From NCBI GenBank assembly GCA_028820695.1, contig JAPPIB010000003.1:1-39809 (forward strand): DNA of 39,809 nt, given 5' to 3'. This DNA is from Acidiferrobacterales bacterium (lineage in GTDB: Bacteria > Pseudomonadota > Gammaproteobacteria > Arenicellales > JAJDZL01). A program made the translations under genes and the position numbers. Under the pieces are notes generated by a model, which had not been told where the DNA came from, made no database searches, and saw only the letters and a list, made by a program, of their open reading frames with translations. Below are positions 1 to 9,212 of this stretch, in pieces. The number at the start of each line of letters is the position of its first letter. Position 1 is the stretch's first letter.

Positions 1-36
1 ATTATACCGGCAGGGCTTTTCTTGTTTTTGACTTGT

Positions 37-945
37 CTAAAGAGATTTCAGGGCTCCTGTAGTGGGTTGCGGAGAATCTCCTGTTGTCATCAGCCACGCC
101 GCTCCGGTAATGTTATGCAGTCCCGAAGCAAATGCGTTGAGTCCAAGGCCGATTGTCTGCGATATCCCGAGTAGAGTTGACAGCACGGCAGCGATGTCGA
201 CGACACTCCCCCAAGGCCCTTCCATTGTTCGTCCGAACAGAGAACTCAATCCGGACCGTATTGTCAGAGGCAAATTACGGCGATAACTGAAAAACGCAAG
301 TGAAATCCCGACCAGCGAATATGTTGCCCATGTCCCTAGTCCCCAATACAGAAATGCGTAGTGATATGCGCCGCGAACTGCCGATTCCGTTCTGGGAATC
401 GCCAGGTCGTCAATCGCCGCGATTGTGCCTGCAGCAAGCTGTGTCTGGTATTCGGCAAAGACATCCGCACCTTCTGCCAATGTGATATTGCTACTTGCAA
501 ATAGTGCCTGAATCGCCTGCTTGCTCATAATGATTTCAGGATTGTTACCCAAGTGCCATATTGGCTCCGCAGTGGCATAACCCAGCATGCCAATACCGAT
601 ACCTGCACCAAACATCATCGAAAACCATGAGAAATCCGAAAATTCCGGAGTCCCGTCCGGAGGTCCGAGCTTGACTCTGCCAAATGGTGGATATATCGCA
701 ATAAACACGCAAACGATGCAATAGAAGGCAACGGCGTAGATATAGTAGGCGTTGAAGTGTTCCAGCGACCAGTTCTGGATGTCCCTGAGTACCTGTCCGG
801 CTCGTTCTGGGTCCATCGCTGCCCAGATGACAATCAGTGCGATAAGAATTTTTGCTGGCAAGGCAACGGTCTGATTGAATCCTTCATAAAAACCGGATTC
901 TTTCTTGTTTATTTTCAGCTCCTGGAGCGGTGGGTTCAGCGGCAT
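37..945 (-). pseudogene. BCCT-family betaine/choline transporter, truncated at C-terminus
   Basis: This is the N-terminal part of a betaine/carnitine/choline transporter, an inner-membrane symporter for quaternary-ammonium osmolytes. The family glycine-rich motif FGAGIGIGMLGYATAEPIWHL is visible, and hydrophobic segments alternate throughout. I start at the ATG at 945 because GAGGAA lies 7 bases upstream; an in-frame extension to 1032 has no such site. The product is about 302 residues, whereas family members are usually 500 or more. A TAG at 37-39 ends the frame roughly halfway through the core, after TTGALKSL. None of the three frames in the remaining 36 bases encodes the expected hydrophobic helix, so a single frameshift does not explain the end. 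It is either a genuinely broken gene or an assembly or contig-edge artefact. The neighbouring MttB and dimethylglycine dehydrogenase-like genes fit betaine uptake, but the substrate is inferred. Confidence 0.8.
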
Positions 946-1314
946 AATTCTGTTCCTCGTAAATTTTTTTGTTGGCTGTGCTAAGGCGTGATTGTGAGGA
1001 TTATAGATGAAACCCACATTGGAAATTTTCACCTACCGATTCCGCCGTGTGATACGGGACTTCGTCCCTATGGGCATTTGACCAATTGGCGGCCCTCCAT
1101 GCGCTTCGGATGCTTTGACCTGGTGAGCAGGATTCGCAGCGGAGGTGGTCACGGTGGGTGCGAAGGAAAGAACCTCAAGCCGGAATCCTACACGGAAGCT
1201 GCGAACGTAGATTCGACGGGTATAGCAAGGAAGTCACACGCATTGACTTGGGAGATCGGCCATCCTGCTGTTTGAGGCTGCCGGATCATGGAGGATGCAA
1301 GAGTGACGGAGACT
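946..1314. other. Intergenic region between the MttB-family gene and the BCCT gene, no gene seen
   Basis: About 370 bases separate the stop of the MttB-family gene from the BCCT start, both on the minus strand. No reading frame with a convincing start or family resemblance was found. A small hairpin GGGAC-TTC-GTCCC lies at 1056-1068 and would form part of the BCCT 5' leader. The spacing is long for a simple operon, so a separate promoter or leader for the transporter is likely. I could not match the stretch to any known riboswitch consensus. Confidence 0.5.
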
Positions 1315-2853
1315 CTAAATATTTGAATCCGGAAACGAACCTTTTCGCTGGTCGATGAACGCAAGCAGTTCCTGATCGACCATAGGATCCAGGTCCGGTG
1401 CCTGATAGTCTTGCAACATCTGCTTCCAGATCTTGTTTGCCCGTTGCGATGCTCTCAGTGAACCATCAGCTTCCCACTGTTCAAAGCTGTTGTTGTCAGC
1501 GATCGTCGAGCGGTAGAATGCATTCTCGAAGTTACGTTGTGTGTGTTCGCATCCAAGGAAGTGATTCCCGGGACCGACTTCGCGAATAGCATCGAGTGCC
1601 TGGCCGTTTGTGGAAGTGTCAACACCACTTAGAAACTCCTGAATCATAGCTGCCTGGTCGGTGTCCATTACAAACTTTTCGTAACCCATCACCAGTCCGC
1701 CCTCAAGCCAACCGGCCGTGTGCAACATGAAGTTGACACCTGCCAGCATCGCTGTCTGTAACGTATTGGCTGACTCATACGCCGCCTGGGCATCGGGTAT
1801 TTTTGAAGCGCACAAGCCGCCGCCGCTCCGGAAGGGTACGTTCAACCTGCGCGCCAAAGCCGCGCAGAGATAGAGAACTTTAGATGGTTCTGGTGTTCCG
1901 AAGGTCGGGGCGCCTGACTGCATTGAGATTGAGCTGCTGAACGTTCCAAAAATTACCGGTGCACCCGGCCGTACCAGCTGTGCGAAGGCCATTCCCGCCA
2001 TGGCTTCGGCAAGAATCTGTGTACAGGTGCCCACAACAGCGACCGGAGACATGGCGCCGGACAGTATGAAAGGGGAGATGACCGTACCTTGGAAGCTTCC
2101 TGCGTAGACCTTGAGGGCAGCCAGCATGGTGTCGTCGAATGTCATCGGGGAATTCACGTTGATCAGCGACAGGATGCAGGTATTGTTCTCAACAAAGTCA
2201 CCGCCGAATACAACTTTCGCCATGTCAACTGTATCCTGTGCCCGTTCGCCACTGGTGACAGAGCCCATAAACGGTTTGTCGCTGTATTTCAAATGACTGT
2301 AGACCATGTCGAAGTGGCGTTTGTTGACAGGCAGGTCCACAGGTTCACAGACTGTGCCGCCAGAATGATGAAGAGACGGGGAAAGATATGCAAGTTTGAC
2401 AAAGTTCCGGAAGTCCTCGATGTTTGCATATCTTCGGCCTGTGTCAAGATCGCGCACGAAAGGCGGTCCGTAGGCCGGTGCCAAGACGACAGTATCTTTG
2501 GCAATGCGGATTGTCCTGTCCTTGTTTCTGGCGTGCTGAACAAATTCCGACGGAGCGTTCGACTTGATGATTTCGCGAAGCATGCCACGGTCGAATCGAA
2601 CACGCTCACCGTCAACGGAGGCTCCTGCCTTCTTCCATATTCCGATCGCTTCAGGATCGTCTCGGAACTCAATTCCGATTTCCTCCAAAATCAGGTCCGC
2701 ATTGTCCTCAATCAGCTGCAGGGTCTCAACGGGCGCTACTTCATAGACCGGAACCTTACGTTCGATTTGGGAGATAATCTCGGCCTGTGTATTCGCCCTT
2801 TTTGCAATCCGCGCGGCTCGGCCGCGTGTTCTTGATCTTCTTCGTTCACTCAT
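1315..2853 (-). CDS. MttB-family (COG5598-like) methyltransferase, non-pyrrolysine type
   Basis: The 512-residue protein belongs to the trimethylamine methyltransferase (MttB) superfamily, whose members move a methyl group from methylated amines to a corrinoid protein. The basic N-terminus (MSERRRSRTRGRAAR) followed by a TIM-barrel-like body is typical of bacterial homologues. The frame is continuous with no internal amber codon, so pyrrolysine is not encoded; characterised relatives without it act on glycine betaine or other quaternary amines rather than trimethylamine. The start lies 28 bases after the aceK stop, so the two are probably cotranscribed. The BCCT transporter lies downstream and the dimethylglycine dehydrogenase-like gene is divergent, supporting a betaine-type substrate. 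No corrinoid-binding protein is encoded nearby. Family assignment is firm; the substrate is inferred. Confidence 0.88.
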   Translation of the reverse strand: MSERRRSRTRGRAARIAKRANTQAEIISQIERKVPVYEVAPVETLQLIEDNADLILEEIGIEFRDDPEAIGIWKKAGASVDGERVRFDRGMLREIIKSNAPSEFVQHARNKDRTIRIAKDTVVLAPAYGPPFVRDLDTGRRYANIEDFRNFVKLAYLSPSLHHSGGTVCEPVDLPVNKRHFDMVYSHLKYSDKPFMGSVTSGERAQDTVDMAKVVFGGDFVENNTCILSLINVNSPMTFDDTMLAALKVYAGSFQGTVISPFILSGAMSPVAVVGTCTQILAEAMAGMAFAQLVRPGAPVIFGTFSSSISMQSGAPTFGTPEPSKVLYLCAALARRLNVPFRSGGGLCASKIPDAQAAYESANTLQTAMLAGVNFMLHTAGWLEGGLVMGYEKFVMDTDQAAMIQEFLSGVDTSTNGQALDAIREVGPGNHFLGCEHTQRNFENAFYRSTIADNNSFEQWEADGSLRASQRANKIWKQMLQDYQAPDLDPMVDQELLAFIDQRKGSFPDSNI

Positions 2854-2881
2854 TCCAATCGGTTTTCAGGTTTAGGTTGTA

Positions 2882-4711
2882 TCAATCTTTGCCGCTTCGG
2901 GCACCGCGGGGAAATCTGATGGACCGGCGGTAGGGATACACATCTTCCAGCACGCCGTCTCGAATCAGCTGTTGCTTTTCGCGCCAGAATTCGACTGTCA
3001 TCAGGTCTCCATGAGCTTCACGGAAGTGCTCACCAATTACGCGGTTTAACAGGAAGTATTTCTCGAATTCCTCCGGAAATACATCATCTTCCCCGACAGA
3101 AAACCACGGTGTGGTCGACATTTCGTCTTCTGCGTTCCGTGCCGGTGGAATCTTACGGAACTTTAGCTCGCTCAGATATCGGATTTCGTCGTAGTCATAG
3201 AAAACCACCCGGTTATTTCTGGTCACCCCGAAATTTTTCAGAAGCATGTCGCCCGGAAAGATGTTGGCCGCGGCCATTTCCTTGATCGCATCGCCATATC
3301 CTCTGGCAAAGTACAGTGCCTCCTCTTCCTTTTCGATGTCCTGGAGCAATAGGTTGAGCGGTATCATCCGATGTTCGATATAGACATGCTTGAGGACTAC
3401 CAGATCGCCATCGAGGACGATGGACCGTGCGCAAGTTTCCTGCAGGATGTCGAGGAGCTCATCACTGAATCTGCTTCTCGGCAAGGCAACATCAGAGTAT
3501 TCAAGTGTGTCCGCCAGCCGTCCGACCCTGTCGTGTTGCTTGACAAGGTGATATTTTTCTATCACTGTCGAACGCGACAATTTCTTGGGAGGCTCAAATG
3601 CATCCTTGATGAGTTTGAAGACGTAGCGATACGAAGGCAGGGTGAAGACCATCATCACCATACCACGGGTACCGGGCGCTTCAACGAACTTGTCATTGGA
3701 ATGCTGCAGATGATGCAGGAAGTCCCTGTAGAATGCCGTCTTGCCCTGTTTGTGAAACCCGATTGCGGAATACAGGTCAGCCTTACTCTTTTCTGGCAGG
3801 ATGTTCATGAGAAATCTGACTGTGGCTGACGGGACCTGTGTCTCAACCATGAAATAGGCTCTTGAAAAGCCAAAAACAGCGTCCAGGTCGGCCGGGTTGA
3901 GTAACAGTGCATCGACATAAAGAGCGCCGTTTTCGTTATTCAGAATCGGGACAATGAAAGGTGTGGTCCGATAATCATTGATTACGCGGCCGATGAGATA
4001 AGCTGCTTTGTTTCGGAAAAACAAGGAACTCAAGACATCAATCTGATAGTTCAGCGCGATTGATCTTTGTTCTCTTGGCAGGACACTGCCAAGATGTCGA
4101 AGAATGTTGCGAACATCGCGAGTCAGGTTCTCATACGGCAGGTTGAATTTGAGTCCGGTCAGTATGTCGGCGATCGTATTTTGCAAACCGCTGGTTGATG
4201 GGTAGTACGATCGATAAATCGGTTTATCGGCCTGCAGGTATTCCGTGGAGACTGAAGAGCGGACAAAAATATGGGTGTTTTTGTAGTAACGACGATCAAA
4301 CAGCTTGCAGAATACCGAGTTATAGTAACTTTCGGCAAGTTCCGGCTGTCTGTGTTCCAGCAGAAGGTGGATGTATCGGATTTTCACCTGTTCCCACAGA
4401 GGTTCATCAAGCTCGTCGATTTCAAATTCCGACCTTACAGCAGTGATCGTCTCCTGGATGCGCTTGTCGTAGAAATGTATACGTCGTCTGGCGGCTTCCC
4501 TGACCTCGCCCCAGGCGGCCATCTCAAACCGTTCCTGGGCACCGGCGGTGATTTCCTGAAAAAGTGTGAAGTGACGTTCGAATCCTCTCAGGATTGTTCG
4601 TGATATTTTTTTTGCACGTTTCGACTGACGGAATTCCCGTTCCGGCGGCGCAACCGCCTCCGTTCTCCGAACGCTGGGGAACAGCTCAATCGGTTTGGTA
4701 GTTTTTGGCAT
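2882..4711 (-). CDS. aceK: Isocitrate dehydrogenase kinase/phosphatase
   Basis: AceK phosphorylates and dephosphorylates isocitrate dehydrogenase in the cytoplasm, setting the branch between the TCA cycle and the glyoxylate shunt. The family nucleotide-binding stretch with GMVMMVFTLPSY followed by FKLIKDAFEPPKK is at about residues 350-378, and the C-terminal catalytic region contains FPGDMLLKNFGV and VFYDYDEIRYL. The ATG at 4711 gives about 609 residues, near the usual 570-600; a TTG-started extension to 4777 adds 22 residues with no family resemblance, so I rejected it. Unlike enterobacteria, where aceK follows aceA in one operon, here aceA lies about 4.5 kb away and an operon for methylated-amine oxidation sits between them. 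The MttB-family gene follows after 28 bases. Confidence 0.95.
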   Translation of the reverse strand: MPKTTKPIELFPSVRRTEAVAPPEREFRQSKRAKKISRTILRGFERHFTLFQEITAGAQERFEMAAWGEVREAARRRIHFYDKRIQETITAVRSEFEIDELDEPLWEQVKIRYIHLLLEHRQPELAESYYNSVFCKLFDRRYYKNTHIFVRSSVSTEYLQADKPIYRSYYPSTSGLQNTIADILTGLKFNLPYENLTRDVRNILRHLGSVLPREQRSIALNYQIDVLSSLFFRNKAAYLIGRVINDYRTTPFIVPILNNENGALYVDALLLNPADLDAVFGFSRAYFMVETQVPSATVRFLMNILPEKSKADLYSAIGFHKQGKTAFYRDFLHHLQHSNDKFVEAPGTRGMVMMVFTLPSYRYVFKLIKDAFEPPKKLSRSTVIEKYHLVKQHDRVGRLADTLEYSDVALPRSRFSDELLDILQETCARSIVLDGDLVVLKHVYIEHRMIPLNLLLQDIEKEEEALYFARGYGDAIKEMAAANIFPGDMLLKNFGVTRNNRVVFYDYDEIRYLSELKFRKIPPARNAEDEMSTTPWFSVGEDDVFPEEFEKYFLLNRVIGEHFREAHGDLMTVEFWREKQQLIRDGVLEDVYPYRRSIRFPRGARSGKD

Positions 4712-4951
4712 TGAAAGGAACTGGAATTTCTGGGCAGATGACAGTGAATCGCCTATATGAAAGCAAGGCAGTGCCAAGCCAATAAGATCAAAAAATCAAT
4801 TCGGAATATTGTAAATTAGGTAGGGTTTTGAATGCTTGGATTTCTATGGTTGTTCAAATCATTTCAACCCAATTGAAGTTCTGAAATATATGTTTAGAAA
4901 CAATTAGATACTTAAAGAGAATAATGCATTGGCGAATGAAGTAGGCGAATA
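4712..4951. promoter_or_regulatory. Divergent intergenic region between aceK and the DMGDH-like gene
   Basis: This 240-base AT-rich stretch separates two divergent operons and must hold promoters for both. I could not fix -35 and -10 boxes with confidence. Loose inverted symmetry (TTCTGAAA and TTTAGAA around 4879-4900) is present but imperfect. Confidence 0.45.
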
Positions 4952-7387
4952 ATGGAAAGTTATGCGAGAGTAGTTGTGATCGGCGGTGGCGTTGTCGGTG
5001 TGAGTACGCTGTATCACCTGGCAAAAAAGGGCTGGCGTGATGTTGTACTTTGTGAGCGTACGGAACTGACCGCGGGGTCAACCTGGCATGCGGCGGGGTT
5101 GTTGCCGCTATTCAACATGAGTTATGCCGTAGGGCAGCTGCACAAATATTCCGTTGATCTTTACAAGAACCTGGAGGCCGAGACGGGACAGGATGTCGGG
5201 TTTCATGTGACCGGAAATCTGCGGCTGGCGTGCACGAGAGACCGCATGGATGAGTATAAGAAATACTGCGGCACAGCCAACACCATTGACGTTCCGTTTG
5301 AGATGATTACGCCTTCTGAAGTCAAGGATCTGTGGCCGCTGGTCAATCCCGACGGTTTGGTCGGTGCTCTGTATCATCCCGATGACGGACACATTGCCCC
5401 GGTTGATCTGACCAATGCCCTGGCAAAAGGCGCGCGCGACCGCGGTGCTAGCATCCATCAGCAGACTGAGGTAACAGGATTGGAACGGACGCCCGCCGGC
5501 GAATGGAAGGTCATCACCTCTAAAGGTGACATCACCTGTGAGCATATTGTGTGTGCAACCGGCAATTACTCACAAACATTCAGTCGGTTGCTTGGGATCC
5601 TGATTCCGGCAATTCCGGTTCAGCATCAATACATCGTCACTGATGTGGTAGGCGAACTCAAGGAATATCGGGAAAGTGGTGGAAAGGAACTGGCCGTACT
5701 TCGCGAGTCTGATGCATCCTATTATCTTCGCGAGGAGAGAATGGGTTACATTCTCGGACCGTACGAGAAGGGTGCGCCGGCAGTTTTTGCAGACGGGGTG
5801 CCATCGACTTTTGAGAAGGATCTGTTTCCAGGTGATCTTGATCGTCTCATGCCCCATGTCGAGGCTGCCATCAACCGGGTTCCCTCATTTGAGACAGCCG
5901 GGATCAAGGACATTGTCAACGGACCGATTTCATACACTCCGGATGGCAGTCCGCTTGTCGGACCGGCGTGGGATCTTCCCAATGTCTGGCTGAACGAGGG
6001 TCATAGTTTCGGCGTGACGGCCGCGGGAGGCGCGGGATGGCAGCTGGCTGAATGGATGGTAGAGGGAGAACCGACGATTGACCTGCTTGCCGTTGACCCG
6101 CGCAGATACGGGGATTATGCACGCGGTCCCTATCTGGTGACGAAGAATGAAGAGGCCTATGCGAACGTGTTCACGGTTCACTATCCAGACGAGGAGCGCC
6201 CGGCATGCCGACCTGCAAAAACAAGTCCGATCCATGACAGGCTGGCGGCGCTGGGTGCAGTCTGGGGACAGCGGTACGGCTGGGAGCGACCGAATTGGTT
6301 CGCGCCCGAAGGTGTTGAAGCCGTGGATGACTGGAGTTTCCGGCGATCGAAATATTTTGAGCATGTCGGAAATGAGCATAACAACATCAGGAACAATGTG
6401 GGCATTATTGACATTACGAGCTTTTCGAAGTTTCAGGTGTCCGGAGAAGGGGCGGAAAACTATCTTGATGGACTATTCGCGAGGAGGCTTCCGAAAAAAC
6501 CAGGCAGAATCCAGCTCTGCCATGCGCTGACAAAGTATGGCGGTGTAAGGAGCGAGTTTACAGTCACCAAGGATGCCGATGGTTCGTACTATCTGGTCAG
6601 TTCCGGAGCGGCCGAACGATTCGATTACAGTTTTCTTAAAAAGCATCTGCCTGCTGATCACACCGTGCGCCTGGACAACCTGACGACTTCTCACGGCACA
6701 TTGGTGGTTGCGGGCCCGAATTCCCGCAAGGTGCTGGAAAAACTGACTGAGACTGATCTGTCCAATGATGCGTTTCCATGGCTTACCTCACAGCACATTT
6801 ATGTTGGACTGGCACCGTTGAGAGCGATGCGGGTGAATTTCGTAGGGGAACTGGGATGGGAACTTCATCATCCCATTGAGTATCAGCGGCATATTTTTGA
6901 ACGATTGATGGAAGCTGGTGCTGAGTTTGGCATCGGACAATGTGGGATGCGGGCGATGGACTCGCTTCGTATAGAGAAATCCTACCGCATGTGGGGGCAG
7001 GATCTGACGCGCGAATACACAATCCTTGAAGCTGGACTTGGCATTTTTGTCCATATGGACAAGGGCGACTTTGTCGGGCGTGATGCTTTGCAAGATCAGT
7101 TGGACAATGGTGTTCCACAGGAGTTTGTAACCGTTGCGGTCGAGGGAATCAATGATGCGGACCCGCTGGGTAACGAGCCGCTCTGGGATGGTGACAAGAT
7201 GATCGGACGGGCAACGGCCGGATCGTATGGCCACTTTCTCCGACAAAGCCTTGCAATCGGTTATGTACAGACTGGATACGGCGACATCGGGACTAAATTG
7301 GAAATCGAAATTCTTGGAAACCGCTATAATTGCGCCGTGGTCGAGAACTCGCCTCACGATCCCAACAACGTGCGGCTTAGAGCGTAG
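4952..7387 (+). CDS. Dimethylglycine/sarcosine dehydrogenase-like FAD oxidoreductase with GcvT domain
   Basis: The 811-residue protein has the architecture of dimethylglycine and sarcosine dehydrogenases, which oxidatively demethylate N-methylglycines and pass the one-carbon unit to tetrahydrofolate. The N-terminal FAD fold has VVVIGGGVVG at residues 7-16. AGSTWHAAGL at 41-50 places His46 where family members attach FAD covalently. The middle region ends near residue 430, and the C-terminal half is a GcvT-like folate-binding domain (GTLVVAGPNSRKVLEKL; FVGELGWELHHP; CGMRAMDSLRIEKSYRMWGQDL). The etfB start follows 41 bases later and etfA overlaps etfB, so the electron acceptor is encoded in the same operon. 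The exact substrate (dimethylglycine, sarcosine or another N-methyl compound) cannot be read from sequence. Confidence 0.9.
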   Translation: MESYARVVVIGGGVVGVSTLYHLAKKGWRDVVLCERTELTAGSTWHAAGLLPLFNMSYAVGQLHKYSVDLYKNLEAETGQDVGFHVTGNLRLACTRDRMDEYKKYCGTANTIDVPFEMITPSEVKDLWPLVNPDGLVGALYHPDDGHIAPVDLTNALAKGARDRGASIHQQTEVTGLERTPAGEWKVITSKGDITCEHIVCATGNYSQTFSRLLGILIPAIPVQHQYIVTDVVGELKEYRESGGKELAVLRESDASYYLREERMGYILGPYEKGAPAVFADGVPSTFEKDLFPGDLDRLMPHVEAAINRVPSFETAGIKDIVNGPISYTPDGSPLVGPAWDLPNVWLNEGHSFGVTAAGGAGWQLAEWMVEGEPTIDLLAVDPRRYGDYARGPYLVTKNEEAYANVFTVHYPDEERPACRPAKTSPIHDRLAALGAVWGQRYGWERPNWFAPEGVEAVDDWSFRRSKYFEHVGNEHNNIRNNVGIIDITSFSKFQVSGEGAENYLDGLFARRLPKKPGRIQLCHALTKYGGVRSEFTVTKDADGSYYLVSSGAAERFDYSFLKKHLPADHTVRLDNLTTSHGTLVVAGPNSRKVLEKLTETDLSNDAFPWLTSQHIYVGLAPLRAMRVNFVGELGWELHHPIEYQRHIFERLMEAGAEFGIGQCGMRAMDSLRIEKSYRMWGQDLTREYTILEAGLGIFVHMDKGDFVGRDALQDQLDNGVPQEFVTVAVEGINDADPLGNEPLWDGDKMIGRATAGSYGHFLRQSLAIGYVQTGYGDIGTKLEIEILGNRYNCAVVENSPHDPNNVRLRA

Positions 7388-7428
7388 CTGTATCTGTCTA
7401 AATTTTTCTTTTTCTATCGAGGAGCGAT

Positions 7429-8178
7429 ATGAAGGTAGTTGTTCCTGTTAAGCGCGTAATCGACGCTAACATCAAGGTCAGAGTGCGAATGGACGGCTCT
7501 GGTGTTGAACTGAATAATGTCAAAATGTCCATGAATCCCTTCTGCGAAATTGCCGTAGAAGAGTCAATTCGGATGAAGGAGGCTGGGAAGGTCGAGGAAA
7601 TCATCGTAGTGGCAGCCGGCCCTCAGCAAAGTCAGGAAACTTTGAGAAACGGCTTGGCTATGGGTGCCGACCGCGGAATTCTGATTCAGACTGATGTCAA
7701 TCTTGAACCGCTCGCAATCGCCAAACTGTTGACGAAGGTGGTTGAGCGTGAGAATCCCGGAATCGTGTTGATGGGCAAGCAGGCAGTGGACAACGACAAC
7801 AACCAGACCGGCCAGATGCTTTCAGCCATGCTGAACTGGTCACTCGGTACGTTTGTATCAAAGATTGACGTCGAGGATGACGCGTTCACCGTCGTTCGCG
7901 AAGTAGATGGAGGCCTCGAAACCGTACGCTTGTCCAAGCCGTCGGTGATCACGGTTGACCTCAGGCTGAATGAACCCCGTTACGCTTCACTGCCGAACAT
8001 CATGAAAGCGCGAAAAAAGGAAATTGAGGCGCTGACACCTGATGATCTGGGTGTCGATGTGACGCCCAGGGTGAATGTGCTGGAAGTGACTGAACCGCCT
8101 GCAAGGGATGCCGGTGTGCGTGTTCACAGTGCAGAGGAACTGATTGATAAACTGAAAAACGAAGCGAAGGTGCTGTAA
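7429..8178 (+). CDS. etfB: Electron transfer flavoprotein, beta subunit
   Basis: The 249-residue protein matches the ETF small subunit, which with the alpha subunit binds FAD and AMP and ferries electrons from flavin dehydrogenases to ETF:ubiquinone oxidoreductase. It opens with the family start MKVVVPVKRVIDANIKVRV and contains the nucleotide-binding stretch GIVLMGKQAVDNDNNQTGQM and LPNIMKARKKEIE near the C-terminus. A clear ribosome-binding site (GAGGAG) precedes the ATG. It lies between the dehydrogenase gene and etfA, whose start shares a base with this stop (TAATG), so translational coupling is likely. The dedicated position next to a DMGDH-like gene suggests this ETF serves that enzyme. 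Confidence 0.95.
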   Translation: MKVVVPVKRVIDANIKVRVRMDGSGVELNNVKMSMNPFCEIAVEESIRMKEAGKVEEIIVVAAGPQQSQETLRNGLAMGADRGILIQTDVNLEPLAIAKLLTKVVERENPGIVLMGKQAVDNDNNQTGQMLSAMLNWSLGTFVSKIDVEDDAFTVVREVDGGLETVRLSKPSVITVDLRLNEPRYASLPNIMKARKKEIEALTPDDLGVDVTPRVNVLEVTEPPARDAGVRVHSAEELIDKLKNEAKVL

Positions 8179-9113
8179 TGAGCGTATTGGTACTGATTGA
8201 ACACGATAACAGTGAAGTCAAGTCGTCGACACTGAATACAGTAACAGCTGCGACCCAACTCGGGAGCGACATTCATGGACTGGTAGTTGGATACGATTGT
8301 GCCGACGTCGTTTCCACAGCCTCAAAAATCGGCGGAATTTCGAAGATTGTGTCGGTGGATTCCCCCGAGTATCAATTCGGCCTGGTGGAAAACGTCGCGC
8401 CGGTAGTCAAGGAGATTGCATCGGGATATTCACATGTGTTGGCGCCGGCATCGACGTTTGGGAAGAATCTCCTGCCAAGAGTGGCCGCGATGCTGGATGT
8501 TCAGCAGATTTCTGACATCAGCGAAATTGTCTCGGAAGATACATACATCAGACCGATATATGCCGGAAACGCGTTGGCCAAAGTGCAGTCAACCGACGCG
8601 GTGAAACTGATCACAATTCGTACCACCACATTTGATCCAGCTGCGGAAGACAGCGGATCGTCGGCACCGGTTGAGCAATTGTCTGCGCAAGGCGATGAGC
8701 AGTTGTCTAATTTCATCAAGCATGACTTGACCCGAAGCGAACGGCCCGAATTGACGACCGCAAGCATCGTCATCTCTGGTGGTCGTGGAATGCAAAGCGG
8801 GGAGAATTTCATCATGCTTGAGCAGGTGGCGGACAAACTTGGTGCGGCGGTCGGCGCGTCGCGGGCTGCAGTCGATGCCGGATATGTACCGAACGATTAC
8901 CAGGTGGGTCAGACCGGGAAAGTTGTTGCGCCTGATCTGTACCTGGCTGTCGGTATCTCAGGAGCGATTCAACATCTCGCTGGTATGAAGGACTCAAAGG
9001 TCATTGTCGCAATCAACAAGGATGAAGAAGCACCGATTTTTCAGGTTGCGGATTTTGGCTGGGTAGCCGATCTGTTTACCGCGATTCCTGAGTTGGAATC
9101 TGCACTGGAGTAA
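8178..9113 (+). CDS. etfA: Electron transfer flavoprotein, alpha subunit
   Basis: The 311-residue protein is the FAD-binding ETF alpha subunit. The C-terminal half carries the classic series: SGGRGM, LGAAVGASRAAVDAGYVP, QVGQTGKVVAPDLYLAVGIS, GAIQHLAGM, and VIVAINKDEEAPIFQVADFG. Length is normal for the family. The start overlaps the etfB stop by one base. A strong terminator begins about 40 bases after the stop and ends the dehydrogenase-etfBA transcript. No ETF:ubiquinone oxidoreductase gene is in the window, so the next carrier must be encoded elsewhere. Confidence 0.95.
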   Translation: MSVLVLIEHDNSEVKSSTLNTVTAATQLGSDIHGLVVGYDCADVVSTASKIGGISKIVSVDSPEYQFGLVENVAPVVKEIASGYSHVLAPASTFGKNLLPRVAAMLDVQQISDISEIVSEDTYIRPIYAGNALAKVQSTDAVKLITIRTTTFDPAAEDSGSSAPVEQLSAQGDEQLSNFIKHDLTRSERPELTTASIVISGGRGMQSGENFIMLEQVADKLGAAVGASRAAVDAGYVPNDYQVGQTGKVVAPDLYLAVGISGAIQHLAGMKDSKVIVAINKDEEAPIFQVADFGWVADLFTAIPELESALE

Positions 9114-9155
9114 GGTTTTGAAGCAAGGCTTCGATCAGCCAGATGGAATCTAAAG

Positions 9156-9193
9156 AAAAAGGCTGATGCACATTACGCATCAGCCTTTTTTTT
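9156..9193. terminator. Bidirectional intrinsic terminator between etfA and aceA
   Basis: A perfect 9-bp stem GGCTGATGC / GCATCAGCC with a 7-base loop is flanked by five A on the left and eight T on the right. It can therefore stop transcription from etfA on the plus strand and from aceA on the minus strand, whose stop lies at 9213. Confidence 0.95.
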
Positions 9194-9212
9194 CTGTGTG
9201 GAGAACTTGAGA

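Noticed and set aside
1..36. Restoring the BCCT gene by one frameshift
   Set aside because: All three frames of the first 36 bases are hydrophilic and do not continue a transporter helix.
946..1314. Possible glycine or cobalamin riboswitch before the BCCT gene
   Set aside because: Fragments such as CCGAAG and GGTGAAAATTTCC look suggestive, but the order and spacing of conserved parts do not match either class.
4712..4777. Longer aceK starting at 4777
   Set aside because: It begins with TTG, and the extra 22 residues have no family resemblance.
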